This document shows positions 15,196 to 23,712 of a DNA stretch of 40,263 nt, piece by piece. Source of the DNA: Snowella sp. (GTDB taxonomy: Bacteria > Cyanobacteriota > Cyanobacteriia > Cyanobacteriales > Microcystaceae); NCBI GenBank assembly GCA_003249095.1, contig QBMS01000024.1, positions 1 to 40,263 of the forward strand, in the 5' to 3' direction. Position 1 is the first letter of the stretch. The number at the start of each line of letters is the position of its first letter. A model generated the notes under the pieces. That model saw nothing but the letters and a program-made list of their open reading frames with translations. It was not told the DNA's origin and made no database searches. Position numbers and translations under genes: made by a program.

Positions 15196-16764
15196 TTATT
15201 CATCTAGGGTTTTATCCCGCACTCCCCGAACAATGCGAGACAATTCTGATTTTTCATCCACACTAATCCGAGTGGGAGAACCACTAATAATCCGTTCATA
15301 ATTGCGGAATGAATCCTTAATGTCGGCTCCATCTTGACTAATACTATATTCACGGATGCCCTTATCGTGCCATGATCCCCGCATCTTGAAGACATTAATG
15401 GCACGGGACATTTCCCCCCGAATTTCGACGTATTGCAACATCAAAATCGTATCTGTAATAGTTGAAATATGGGATTCTGTGATGGAATGCGCCCCCATAA
15501 ATTGGTCGGTGGTATTGGTGAAAAAGCCCGTTACTTCTTCCTGTTTTGCGTAACCCGTCACCCCAATCACAAACTGACGAAAGGCATTATTGGTAACGCC
15601 TCTAGAAAGGGCAGAAAGGGAATCGATCGCGATCCGAGAAGGTTTAAATTGGGAAATTTCCGACTTAATCATTTGTAAATGATCTTCTAACCCTGTAGAT
15701 TCAGGGTAAGTACAGAGTAACTTTAATAAGCCTTTTTGCTCTAGTTCCTCAAAATCAATGCCCCAGGAAGACGCATTGCGAGACAATTGGGCGCGGGACT
15801 CTTCATAGGCAAATAAAATGGCCCGTTCTCCCTGAAAGCAACCTTCCTCCAGAAATTTACTCACTAAAAGCGTTTTACCCGTTCCCGTTGCTCCCGTTGC
15901 CAAAATGATGGAGTCGCGGAAGAAACCACCGCCACACATTTCATCCAAAGTTTTAACGCCTGATGAGACACGGGTATTGGAAGATCGTTGAGTCAACTGC
16001 ATGGCTCCTAAGGGGAAAATATTAATGCCTTCCTGGGTAATGGTAAAGGGGTATTCTCCTTTCATGTGGGTTGTTCCCCGCAATTTTAGGACTTCAACCG
16101 TACGCCGCCGCCGTTCTCCCTCTAAAACATTTCGTAAAATCACGACGTTATCGGAAACAAATTCTTCTACTCCGAATCGAGCGATGGGGCCGTATTCTTC
16201 AATGCGCTCCGTCGTCATAATGGAAGTGACTTGTAAATGTTTGAGGCGAGCCACTAATCGGAAAATTTCTCGTCTAACCACAGAAGCCGCATCGTATTGC
16301 TGAAAAACTGCTGTTACAGAATCAATGGAAACGAGTTTTGCTTTATATTTAAAAATTGCGTACTGGAGCCTTTCAATCAGAGCCGAAAGGTCAAAACTTC
16401 CTACTACCTCTTGACCATCGGGATCGGGGGAAGCGTCCAGAATAAACAGTTTTCCTTCGTCAATCAGCTTTTGTAAATCCCAACCGAAACTATGGGCATT
16501 GAGGATAATGTCATTGGGTGATTCTTCAAAGGTCACCAAAAGACCAGGACAATCAGAATGAATAATTCCATGATAAAGGAATTGAACAGCGAGGAGGGTT
16601 TTTCCCGTTCCAGAGGTTCCGCTCACGAGGGTTGTACGGCCAATGGGCAGTCCACCGTGAGTAATTTCATCAAATCCCTCAATCAAGGTATGGATTTTGC
16701 GGACTCCTCTGCGAGAACTGTCCATTTCTAATAGTTTTTGTTCGCTTTCAATCGATTCATTCAT
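15196..16764 (-). CDS. kaiC: Circadian clock ATPase/kinase KaiC
   Basis: A 522-residue protein from ATG 16764; an upstream alternative would add ten atypical residues. It has two tandem RecA-like domains. CI has Walker A GTSGTGKT (Lys55) and the paired glutamates of TFEESPND. CII has GATGTGKT and AYEESRAQ. The autophosphorylation pair Ser-Thr lies in ESHISTITDTI, equivalent to Ser431/Thr432 of S. elongatus with an offset of three. KaiC forms a hexamer whose phosphorylation cycle with KaiA and KaiB is the clock. The C-terminal tail (RIVRGVRDKTLDE) is the KaiA-binding region. It is the last gene of kaiA-kaiB-kaiC, 70 nt after kaiB. Confidence 0.98.
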   Translation of the reverse strand: MNESIESEQKLLEMDSSRRGVRKIHTLIEGFDEITHGGLPIGRTTLVSGTSGTGKTLLAVQFLYHGIIHSDCPGLLVTFEESPNDIILNAHSFGWDLQKLIDEGKLFILDASPDPDGQEVVGSFDLSALIERLQYAIFKYKAKLVSIDSVTAVFQQYDAASVVRREIFRLVARLKHLQVTSIMTTERIEEYGPIARFGVEEFVSDNVVILRNVLEGERRRRTVEVLKLRGTTHMKGEYPFTITQEGINIFPLGAMQLTQRSSNTRVSSGVKTLDEMCGGGFFRDSIILATGATGTGKTLLVSKFLEEGCFQGERAILFAYEESRAQLSRNASSWGIDFEELEQKGLLKLLCTYPESTGLEDHLQMIKSEISQFKPSRIAIDSLSALSRGVTNNAFRQFVIGVTGYAKQEEVTGFFTNTTDQFMGAHSITESHISTITDTILMLQYVEIRGEMSRAINVFKMRGSWHDKGIREYSISQDGADIKDSFRNYERIISGSPTRISVDEKSELSRIVRGVRDKTLDE

Positions 16765-16834
16765 GGTAATTTTTATCAGGTTTAAGCAAGTCAATTAATA
16801 AAAATATCAGTCAAAAAGTTTTTTACTTGGTTTA

Positions 16835-17152
16835 TTATTCAAGCTCGGCTTCTCTTTCTCGGATTTCATCATAGAGTAGATCTAGTCCAATTAATACTTT
16901 TTCTCTGTCGGAGAGATCGCCGATAATTTTGCGGACGGGGGGCGGTAAAATTTTTGCGAGGGTGGGTGTTGCCAAAATTTTGTCTTCTTCTGCCAGTTGG
17001 GGGTTTTTTAGTACATCAATTACCTTCAGGGCATATACTCCTTTAAATTCATTTTCTAGGATGGTTTTTAGGGTCTTCAAGGCTCTGACTGAATTGGGGG
17101 TGTTCCCCGCAACATATAGCTTAAGAACATAGGTTTTTTTAAGGCTCGTCAT
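16835..17152 (-). CDS. kaiB: Circadian clock protein KaiB
   Basis: A 105-residue thioredoxin-like, fold-switching protein that binds the CI ring of phosphorylated KaiC and sequesters KaiA. The highly conserved core is present: [60 protein letters not shown] and [12 protein letters not shown]. Length is that of standard KaiB (about 102 residues) with a short acidic tail. ATG 17152 matches family starts. It lies between kaiA (79 nt upstream) and kaiC on the same strand. In model cyanobacteria kaiBC also has its own promoter upstream of kaiB; I cannot place one. Confidence 0.98.
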   Translation of the reverse strand: MTSLKKTYVLKLYVAGNTPNSVRALKTLKTILENEFKGVYALKVIDVLKNPQLAEEDKILATPTLAKILPPPVRKIIGDLSDREKVLIGLDLLYDEIREREAELE

Positions 17153-17231
17153 TGGTGATATTCCTGAAGGTAATTTTCTGAATAATGAAGGTACTTGAGG
17201 GAAATGGTTAATATTTTATAATTTGTCTGAC

Positions 17232-18137
17232 CTAATCGGATTGGTAAAATAAATCAAAGGGAATGTCTTCCCTGGGAATGGAGCGACGATACATTTCACC
17301 GAGGTGGGCCAAAATATCGATCAGGGCCAAACGGTAATCTAGTAATATTTCATCGCTTCTTCCTTCTAGTTTGAGGCTCTGGGAAAATTGATCCATTAAC
17401 TCCATATGAATTTCTAAAATTTGAGAAACAGAAATATCAGAAAAAAACGTATGGTTCACAAATTGGTCAATCATTTGATTGAAGTTTTCATCGGGGGAAA
17501 AGTAATTGAGAATAATTTCTCGATATTCATTACTAAGCTTGGCTAGAAATTCTTTTTTTTCTCGCCGATTGAGGTTTCGGTAAAAGTAATTTGGATTTCG
17601 TTTATAGTACACGCCCAAATAGCCCAATCTTTCTTTGAGTTTATCGGCTAATCGACGTTGTTGAAGTAATAAAAAACTTCCTTGAGATCGATCTGCGGTG
17701 GTTTTGTTGAGGGAGGTTTCTATTTCAGCCAAGGTCTGATTGGGGCGGAGGTGGAGATAATGGGCGATCGCACGGTCTAGGATGACGGGAATATTTTCCC
17801 ATTCCGATTCGGGGAGTCGAATTTCTGCATTATGATACAACACCGTCGGCATCCCTGGTTTAGCTGATTGATTGATGAGGGCTTCAGGATTGGGTTCTAA
17901 AATAACAACGGGAAACAATCTGCCCTGTTCGTAGAGTTGATTAAAAAACGGAAGAATGGAGGGATCGTTAAAAATGATGAGGCAATCTATTTGCTCGGTA
18001 TTACCCGCAATAAAAGCTAGAAAGTCACTGAGTTGATTAAAACAGTTAATACGATAGCGATCGCCATTGAGCCACTCAAGCAATTTTTGGGCAATGCGAT
18101 CGGGAACGAAAAGACAAAGGGATAAGGTTGTCTGCAA
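17232..18137 (-). CDS. kaiA: Circadian clock protein KaiA
   Basis: A 301-residue protein, a little longer than the ~284 residues of S. elongatus KaiA. Residues ~1-135 are the pseudo-receiver domain (SLCLFVPDRIAQKLLEWL, IDCLIIFNDP, FPVVILEPNP), which lacks a working phospho-Asp pocket in the family. Residues ~175-300 are the C-terminal helical KaiC-activating domain (RLGYLGVYYKRNPNYFYRNL, LSNEYREIILNYF, HMELMDQFSQSLKLEGRSDE, RLALIDILAHLGEMYRRSIP). KaiA binds the KaiC tail and stimulates autophosphorylation. First gene of the clock cluster, divergent from pgm with 95 bp between starts. Confidence 0.97.
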   Translation of the reverse strand: MQTTLSLCLFVPDRIAQKLLEWLNGDRYRINCFNQLSDFLAFIAGNTEQIDCLIIFNDPSILPFFNQLYEQGRLFPVVILEPNPEALINQSAKPGMPTVLYHNAEIRLPESEWENIPVILDRAIAHYLHLRPNQTLAEIETSLNKTTADRSQGSFLLLQQRRLADKLKERLGYLGVYYKRNPNYFYRNLNRREKKEFLAKLSNEYREIILNYFSPDENFNQMIDQFVNHTFFSDISVSQILEIHMELMDQFSQSLKLEGRSDEILLDYRLALIDILAHLGEMYRRSIPREDIPFDLFYQSD

Positions 18138-18232
18138 TGGAAAAAATGACTAATTTTATCTAACTTCGGATTAACTATATATTAATGATAGCCGTTTAAC
18201 ATAGCAAATAGCCGCCTTTTAGGAAAAACATC

Positions 18233-19888
18233 ATGCCAGAAACTCTAAATCCCCTCGCAGGAAAGCTCGCCCCCGTTGAAAGTTTGATCGATGCCAGCCA
18301 ACTCCTAACTGCCTACTATTCCCTTCAGCCCAATCCTGAAAATCCCTTACAACAGGTGAGTTTTGGCACATCAGGTCATCGGGGATCATCATTGAGTGGA
18401 ACCTTTAACGAAGATCATATTCTGGCGGTTTCCCAAGCCGTTGCTGAATATCGCCACAGCCAAGGCATTAATGGCCCTCTCTTTTTAGGGATGGACAGTC
18501 ACGCCCTCTCTGCCCCCGCCCAAAAAACCGCCCTAGAAGTTCTCGCGGCCAATGGGGTAGAAGTCTATTTAACTACGGCAAAGGATTACAGCCAATTTAC
18601 GCCCACTCCTGCCGTTTCCTTCGCCATTTTGTCCTACAATCAGGGCAAAACCTCTGGACTGGCTGATGGCATTATTATTACCCCTTCCCACAACCCTCCA
18701 GGCGATGGCGGTTTTAAATATAATCCTCCCTCTGGCGGCCCTGCTGAACCTGAAATCACCAAATGGGTTCAAAATCGAGCCAATGATTTATTAAAAGAGA
18801 AAAATAATGGGGTTAAGCGGTTTACCTACGAAAGAGCATTGCAAGCTGAGACTACCCATGAGTATGATTTTGTGACCCCCTACGTTAATGATTTAGAAAA
18901 AATTATTGATCTAGACATTATTCGCGCTTCAGGAATTCGTTTAGGAGTTGATCCCCTGGGCGGATCAAATATTGCCTATTGGGAACCGATCGCGGCCCGT
19001 TATGGTTTAAATCTGACGGTCATTAATCCCAAAATTGACCCGACTTTTCGTTTTATGACCTTGGACTGGGACGGCAAAATCCGCATGGATTGTTCTTCTC
19101 CCTATGCGATGGCAAGCCTGGTGAAGATAAAAGACGATTATGATATTGCCTTCGGGAATGACACTGATTCCGACCGTCACGGTATTGTTACGCCCAGCGT
19201 CGGTTTGATGAATCCCAATCATTTTCTCTCCGTAGCCATTTGGTATTTGTTCACCCATCGTCAAGAGTGGTCGGGATTAAGCGCGATCGGCAAAACCCTC
19301 GTCAGTAGCAGCATGATTGACCGCGTGGGTAAGGAAATTGGGCGTAAAGTCTATGAAGTGCCTGTGGGCTTTAAATGGTTTGTCAATGGTCTTTTGGATG
19401 GTTCCTTTGGCTTTGGGGGAGAAGAAAGTGCAGGAGCATCCTTTTTGAAGAAAAACGGGACGGTTTGGACAACGGACAAAGACGGCATCATTATGGATTT
19501 ACTGGCCGCCGAAATTACCGCTAAAACAGGCAAAGATCCTGGTTTACATTATCAAGATCTAACCTCTCGCCTCGGCAATCCCATTTACAAACGGATTGAT
19601 GCCCCCGCGACTCCCGAACAAAAAGCCCGCCTCAGCAAACTTTCTCCCGAAGATGTTCAAGCCTCTTCCCTTGCAGGGGATGCGATCCTCGACAAAATGA
19701 CCAAGGCTCCAGGCAATCAAGCCGCGATCGGAGGATTAAAAGTAACAACAGATTCAGGTTGGTTCGCCGCTCGTCCTTCTGGGACAGAAAATGTCTATAA
19801 AATTTATGCAGAAAGCTTTAAAAACGAAGAGCATTTACAACGTATCTTCAAAGAAGCTGAAGAAATTGTCAGTGAAACCTTGAAATAA
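18233..19888 (+). CDS. pgm: Phosphoglucomutase (alpha-D-glucose phosphate-specific)
   Basis: A 551-residue cytoplasmic enzyme interconverting glucose 1-phosphate and glucose 6-phosphate, central to glycogen synthesis and breakdown. The substrate loop [17 protein letters not shown] near residues 43-59 and the catalytic phosphoserine in [13 protein letters not shown] (about residues 149-161) are clear. The metal-binding loop [13 protein letters not shown] and the sugar-binding [10 protein letters not shown] follow, and the C-terminal phosphate-binding [15 protein letters not shown] completes the four domains. Length matches the bacterial Pgm type. Divergent from the kai operon and followed by a strong terminator. 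Confidence 0.96.
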   Translation: MPETLNPLAGKLAPVESLIDASQLLTAYYSLQPNPENPLQQVSFGTSGHRGSSLSGTFNEDHILAVSQAVAEYRHSQGINGPLFLGMDSHALSAPAQKTALEVLAANGVEVYLTTAKDYSQFTPTPAVSFAILSYNQGKTSGLADGIIITPSHNPPGDGGFKYNPPSGGPAEPEITKWVQNRANDLLKEKNNGVKRFTYERALQAETTHEYDFVTPYVNDLEKIIDLDIIRASGIRLGVDPLGGSNIAYWEPIAARYGLNLTVINPKIDPTFRFMTLDWDGKIRMDCSSPYAMASLVKIKDDYDIAFGNDTDSDRHGIVTPSVGLMNPNHFLSVAIWYLFTHRQEWSGLSAIGKTLVSSSMIDRVGKEIGRKVYEVPVGFKWFVNGLLDGSFGFGGEESAGASFLKKNGTVWTTDKDGIIMDLLAAEITAKTGKDPGLHYQDLTSRLGNPIYKRIDAPATPEQKARLSKLSPEDVQASSLAGDAILDKMTKAPGNQAAIGGLKVTTDSGWFAARPSGTENVYKIYAESFKNEEHLQRIFKEAEEIVSETLK

Positions 19889-19968
19889 TTTTTCTCTTTT
19901 GTATAAGGCGATCGAGATCTTTAAAAATTGCTTTAGATCATTAAATTCTACCGAAAATTCTACAAATT

Positions 19969-19997
19969 AGGAGGAAAACAAAAATCCTCCTTTTTTT
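19969..19997 (+). terminator. Intrinsic terminator after pgm
   Basis: AGGAGGA (19969-19975) pairs perfectly with TCCTCCT (19985-19991), with a 9-nt A-rich loop and a run of seven Ts. It lies about 80 nt after the pgm stop, with the convergent gene at 20006-20542 next. Confidence 0.85.
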
Positions 19998-20005
19998 ATA
20001 AAAAA

Positions 20006-20542
20006 TTAGGGGACAGCCTTACGCATTTCCTTAAGGAGTTGGCCAATGGTCACGAAAGTTGAATTATTTTCTAACGATTGTAAAGCAGCTTCATCCGCCA
20101 AATCAATAATTTTGTTGTAAGATTCTAGGGCTTGATCAAATTTGGTAATATTAGCGGATTGATTTTTTGGCAATAAGCCATTCATGCTTAACATAAGATT
20201 GCCTACTAATTTGGGATCTGCACCTGCCAAAATAAGTTCGATAGCTGAACCAACAGCTTCTTTGTTAACACCTGTTGCATAAATAATTGCTGCAACAGAT
20301 GCTGCACTATGAACACGATTGGTAGGGCCAGTAATCAAAAATATATCTGCTTCTTGATTCGGTTTTTGAAGAGATAACTGTCGCTTAATGATCTCTGAAG
20401 CATTCATTTGATCTTCTGAAACATTTATTTTATCTAACGCTTCCGTTTTACTGTTTGATGGGAACTGAGCATAGCAAATAAAAGGAATTAATACTGAAAT
20501 GTAGACTAAAATGGATAAGATTTTTAAAATTAAAGCATTCAT
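20006..20542 (-). CDS. Exported protein of unknown function (alpha-helical)
   Basis: A 178-residue protein with a signal peptide (MNALILKILSILVYISVLIP, then FICYAQF with a likely cleavage after YA). The mature part is mostly predicted helix, with ASEIIKRQLSLQ, ASVAAIIYATG, IELILAGADPKLVGNLML and a C-terminal helix ending LLKEMRKAVP. No catalytic motif or cysteine pair is visible. I do not recognise a family. It is about 370 bp downstream of two other exported-protein genes on the same strand, which suggests but does not prove a shared role. The pgm terminator lies just beyond its 3' end. Confidence 0.7.
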   Translation of the reverse strand: MNALILKILSILVYISVLIPFICYAQFPSNSKTEALDKINVSEDQMNASEIIKRQLSLQKPNQEADIFLITGPTNRVHSAASVAAIIYATGVNKEAVGSAIELILAGADPKLVGNLMLSMNGLLPKNQSANITKFDQALESYNKIIDLADEAALQSLENNSTFVTIGQLLKEMRKAVP

Positions 20543-20911
20543 AAATTAATATAAGAATTTTGTATAATACTAATTTTTTGTCGTTTTGCTGTTAAAAAAT
20601 GTTTATGAAAAGAACTTCTTGATTCGACCAAACTATAGAGTATGAAAGCCAATAAAATCTATATTAAAGTTACTCAAATATGAAAAAGCAATACAATTAA
20701 CAAGATCTTTAATACAGCACTTATCGTGATCTTGATGTACATTTTTTCTACCAGTCTTGCTCAATAATTTTTTGATTTTCATTTGCAAGGTGTAACTGTG
20801 CAAGGTTATGTAACAATATTTTGTGAATAGATTTCTTAGAGAGTGGGAATATTGTTATTATATCCCCACAAAAACTTCTCTATGATCAGATCATAAAGAA
20901 CCATAGATTAA
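20543..20911. other. Gene-free AT-rich spacer
   Basis: A spacer between two exported-protein genes of the same strand. All frames I read are broken by frequent stops, and I see no RNA gene. It presumably contains the promoter of the downstream 178-residue gene. Confidence 0.4.
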
Positions 20912-21562
20912 TTAAGGAGCAAGTCCATATCCAACTATCACTCCGAAGACATCTAGACGAACAGGCCCATCATTTAATCCTGTGGTAGAAATGATCTCAA
21001 ACATTGCGGCATTAGCCTCTGCAAGAGTTGCAAAGCTCTCGGTTTTTCCCTTAAAAGTCAAAGTAATAGGATCGGTAGTGGTTTCAAAGTTGGCCGCCAG
21101 AATATTCGTGGTATCAACAGCAATTTGACCTAAATCTGACGAGGTAAAAGGATTGTTGAAAAGTGTGTTCTTGGTAAAATTAAGAATAAAAACATCTCCA
21201 GCACTCGTGACATTCTGTAAGACTGTTGGAGAAACAATTACCTGCCGAACACCCGTATTACCCGTGTTTCTTTTAACATTAACTGCTCCTGGTACAAAAA
21301 TTGGTATGCCACCACTGGTGATAGCCGCTCCAGGAAATCGCTTTGCTTGAGCAATGAGAAATGTGGGGCCTTGGTTAGTGATACTATTTTCATTAATTGT
21401 GAGAGGTGAAAAAACAGTTTCTTCAGAAAAAGTATCCACTCCAGAGAGTTGTTGTGTCTCAGCAACTAAAACAGTTTCTTGAAACTTCATAGGGGAAGCT
21501 TCTGCCCTAGAGATCCAGGGGGTAAATAGGGCAACAAAGAATAAAACTTTTAGACTTTTCAT
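20912..21562 (-). CDS. Exported beta-rich protein of unknown function
   Basis: A 216-residue protein with a signal peptide (MKSLKVLFFVALFTPWISRA, cleavage probably after EA or SRA). GAGG precedes ATG 21562 on its strand. The mature sequence is rich in Thr, Val, Asn and Gly with alternating hydrophobics (GVRQVIVSPTVLQNVTSAGD, FILNFTKNTLF, ITLTFKGKTESFATLAEAN), suggesting beta structure. No cysteines remain after the signal region, and no enzyme motif is visible. It lies 26 nt after the outer-membrane-like protein gene, so the two are very likely co-transcribed. I do not recognise the family. Confidence 0.72.
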   Translation of the reverse strand: MKSLKVLFFVALFTPWISRAEASPMKFQETVLVAETQQLSGVDTFSEETVFSPLTINENSITNQGPTFLIAQAKRFPGAAITSGGIPIFVPGAVNVKRNTGNTGVRQVIVSPTVLQNVTSAGDVFILNFTKNTLFNNPFTSSDLGQIAVDTTNILAANFETTTDPITLTFKGKTESFATLAEANAAMFEIISTTGLNDGPVRLDVFGVIVGYGLAP

Positions 21563-21588
21563 GATAGTGTCCTCTATAGGTGAAAAAC

Positions 21589-22902
21589 TTAATATCCACG
21601 AGGGGAAAAATTGTAACCTACATTAATACCAAACAGAAAACGGGGGCCTCCTGGGGTATTATTGGTTAGATCTATTCCCTCCATTGTTAGTGTAAGGGGA
21701 AAAGTCGGAATTGGAACATAGGACATCCCTAAATCGAGGGAAACGCCGCTCCATGCCGCTCCTACCCCTAATTGAGGGGCTAATTGTATGCCTACCCCCC
21801 CAAATATACCAACATCTGTCTGGTCGTATTGTCCCGAAGCTCCTCCCACCGTTAAAGCAAGGGGCAATGTATTAACAGGATCATCGGGTCTAAGGAAGGT
21901 ATAGCTAGTGATGGCTCCCCAATACCCTTCCTCAAGCCTGTCAGTGTAACCACCAGAATAAATTCTAATCAGATTCGTTACTCCGACGGCCATTGCAACT
22001 TGGGTTTGAGCATCATTGAATACAATTCGATGAAAATCCACATTGATTCCATTGGTTGCACCAAAATTTCTGAGGCTTTGCATATTGAAAGATACTGTCG
22101 ATCCAATTAAATTGGAAGCATTCCCTAAGCCAAAACCGAATCCTCCATAACTATCAATACGCGATCGCTCGTTTCCCGCAGTTGCCACCGATCCGCCGAT
22201 AAACAAATCTCCCCAGTTAGCGCCAAAAGCACTAAAAGTAAAGGTTAGAGAAGGCGAATAGGTTCTTGGAGGATTTACAAAAGACGAATCTAATGGATCA
22301 ATTTTTAGGTCTTTTTTTCGATCTGATAGATCTTGCGTTTGAGGAAATTCATTAGGGGGAGGTGTTGACGCGATCGCATCTTTTTGTTTAAAGAAGGGAT
22401 GAAGGGGAGTCAAAAAAGATTGCTCCTCGCCCTGAGAGAAGGAAGGTTTACGAGTATTCTGATTGATGCGGGCGATCGATTGAGATTGGTTAATCGCCTT
22501 ACGCAGTAGGTTTTGATTATTTTGTTTGGCATTAACGCGAGTGCTTCGAGACTCTAACAAACCTTCGAGGGATGTATTAAAAGACGTAAAACCTGAGTTG
22601 ACATAAAATGCGGTTTTTGTGGAGGATTCAGGGTGAAGAAATTCTATTATTTGTTTGCGTTTGTTCAATGGGGGGGGATTTTTAGCGACTGGAGCCACAA
22701 ACCGATCATCCATCCCAGTCAGTTTTTTATCCTTATCGAAGGAGATAGACATTTCACCAGCGATTTTACTGCCAAGCTCAGAATTCCCCTCACTAAAATC
22801 AACGTTTTCCCTAGGGATAGATTGAGCTTTGGTTGATTGAGATGTACCTAGATTAACAATCGTCGCAATCAGCAATAACAGTGAAAATGTCTCGTTTTTC
22901 AT
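21589..22902 (-). CDS. Exported protein with beta-barrel-like C-terminal domain
   Basis: A 437-residue protein with a signal peptide (MKNETFSLLLLIATIVNLG ... TKAQ). Residues ~30-210 are polar and probably disordered or linker-like, with many Gln, Asn, Arg and Pro. From ~215 onward the sequence is Gly- and aromatic-rich with alternating hydrophobic strands: LTFTFSAFGANWGDLFIGGS, YGGFGFGLGNASNLIGSTVS, LGVGAAWSGVSLDLGMSYVP and the end GINVGYNFSPRGY. This resembles an outer-membrane barrel, though the last residue is Tyr after Gly. First gene of a pair with the 216-residue exported protein. Function unknown; not a recognised porin with an SLH domain. Confidence 0.75.
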   Translation of the reverse strand: MKNETFSLLLLIATIVNLGTSQSTKAQSIPRENVDFSEGNSELGSKIAGEMSISFDKDKKLTGMDDRFVAPVAKNPPPLNKRKQIIEFLHPESSTKTAFYVNSGFTSFNTSLEGLLESRSTRVNAKQNNQNLLRKAINQSQSIARINQNTRKPSFSQGEEQSFLTPLHPFFKQKDAIASTPPPNEFPQTQDLSDRKKDLKIDPLDSSFVNPPRTYSPSLTFTFSAFGANWGDLFIGGSVATAGNERSRIDSYGGFGFGLGNASNLIGSTVSFNMQSLRNFGATNGINVDFHRIVFNDAQTQVAMAVGVTNLIRIYSGGYTDRLEEGYWGAITSYTFLRPDDPVNTLPLALTVGGASGQYDQTDVGIFGGVGIQLAPQLGVGAAWSGVSLDLGMSYVPIPTFPLTLTMEGIDLTNNTPGGPRFLFGINVGYNFSPRGY

Positions 22903-23712
22903 ACAAACTATTTTTTAGAAAATATTGAATTGCGTCGATAGGGTTGAAAGGTAAGTATTTTAATGAATTTTGTTAAGACTTGATGACAAACATAGGAATA
23001 ATGCTGAGTTACTAAAATGAATTATAAAAGATGCAGAAATTATACATCAAGTTGAACAATTTATACAACATATCGTGCATCATTCCAGCAATTCTCAGTA
23101 TGGCAAAAGCCTTATGCAGAAAGCAAAAACAGGCTTTCATCCTACAGAAATGAGACACCGTAAGGCGGTCGTTAAGTCAAAATTCGTCAGATGACACACA
23201 AACGGAGACAAAAATCGCATTCCAGTTGTAATTATAAACAGAATCTTAAATTTTGAAATCCTTTAACAGCAAGGGTTTGAGGCTAGAATTTTCATAATGA
23301 GAATTGCTGGCATCATTCAATAAAATTAAAAAAAAAGTAATGGCGATCGCATTGGTGAGAGATTTTGACTGGAAAGATTGGGATCGACTCAACTATGGTT
23401 AATAATCAGATATTATTTTTTTAGAACCGTAGATTCAATGCCGAAGATCTATACAGGTCGTCCAGATTAGACTAGACCTATCGCGGCTTTAGGGGACAAA
23501 GAATCAATAATTTATGCGTTTTGGTTGTTTTGAGGAAAATGGTAACGTCGCTGGACTAGGAACAGGAGCCGAATTTGCCGTACTAATCGGTAATCCAAAC
23601 TTAACCAGTAGTAACTTTACCCTAACGGCTTAGGAAAATCTCTGATTTAAAAATAGTTGAAAGGCGATCGCATTCCTATTTTTCTAAGAAGGCGATCGCG
23701 TTTTTTTGAGAA
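22903..23712. other. 810-bp gene-poor region with coding relics
   Basis: This is the longest stretch without a full gene. A stop-free frame of 57 codons runs 23021-23191 (stop 23192-23194). It contains HQVEQFIQHIVHHSSNSQYG but has no start codon at its head. An inverted repeat AAAGCCT/AGGCTTT lies around 23106-23138. Near 23514-23633 there is a likely C-terminal relic described separately. Two closely spaced GGCGATCGC motifs precede pheT's 3' end (about 23660-23700). The region looks like eroded coding DNA. Confidence 0.4.
23514..23633 (+). pseudogene. Possible C-terminal relic of a repeat-rich exported protein
   Basis: A 39-codon frame ends in TAG 23631-23633. It reads FEENGNVAGLGTGAEFAVLI and then NPNLTSSNFTLTA. 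This resembles the last residues of calcium-binding repeat (RTX-like) or related surface proteins (acidic turn, then FAVLIG-like strand and a terminal LTSSNFxLT). Upstream, another frame reads PIAALGDKESIIYA up to a stop at 23532-23534, which suggests that a frameshift separated two parts of one gene. No repeat domain is left, so the assignment is tentative. Confidence 0.35.
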
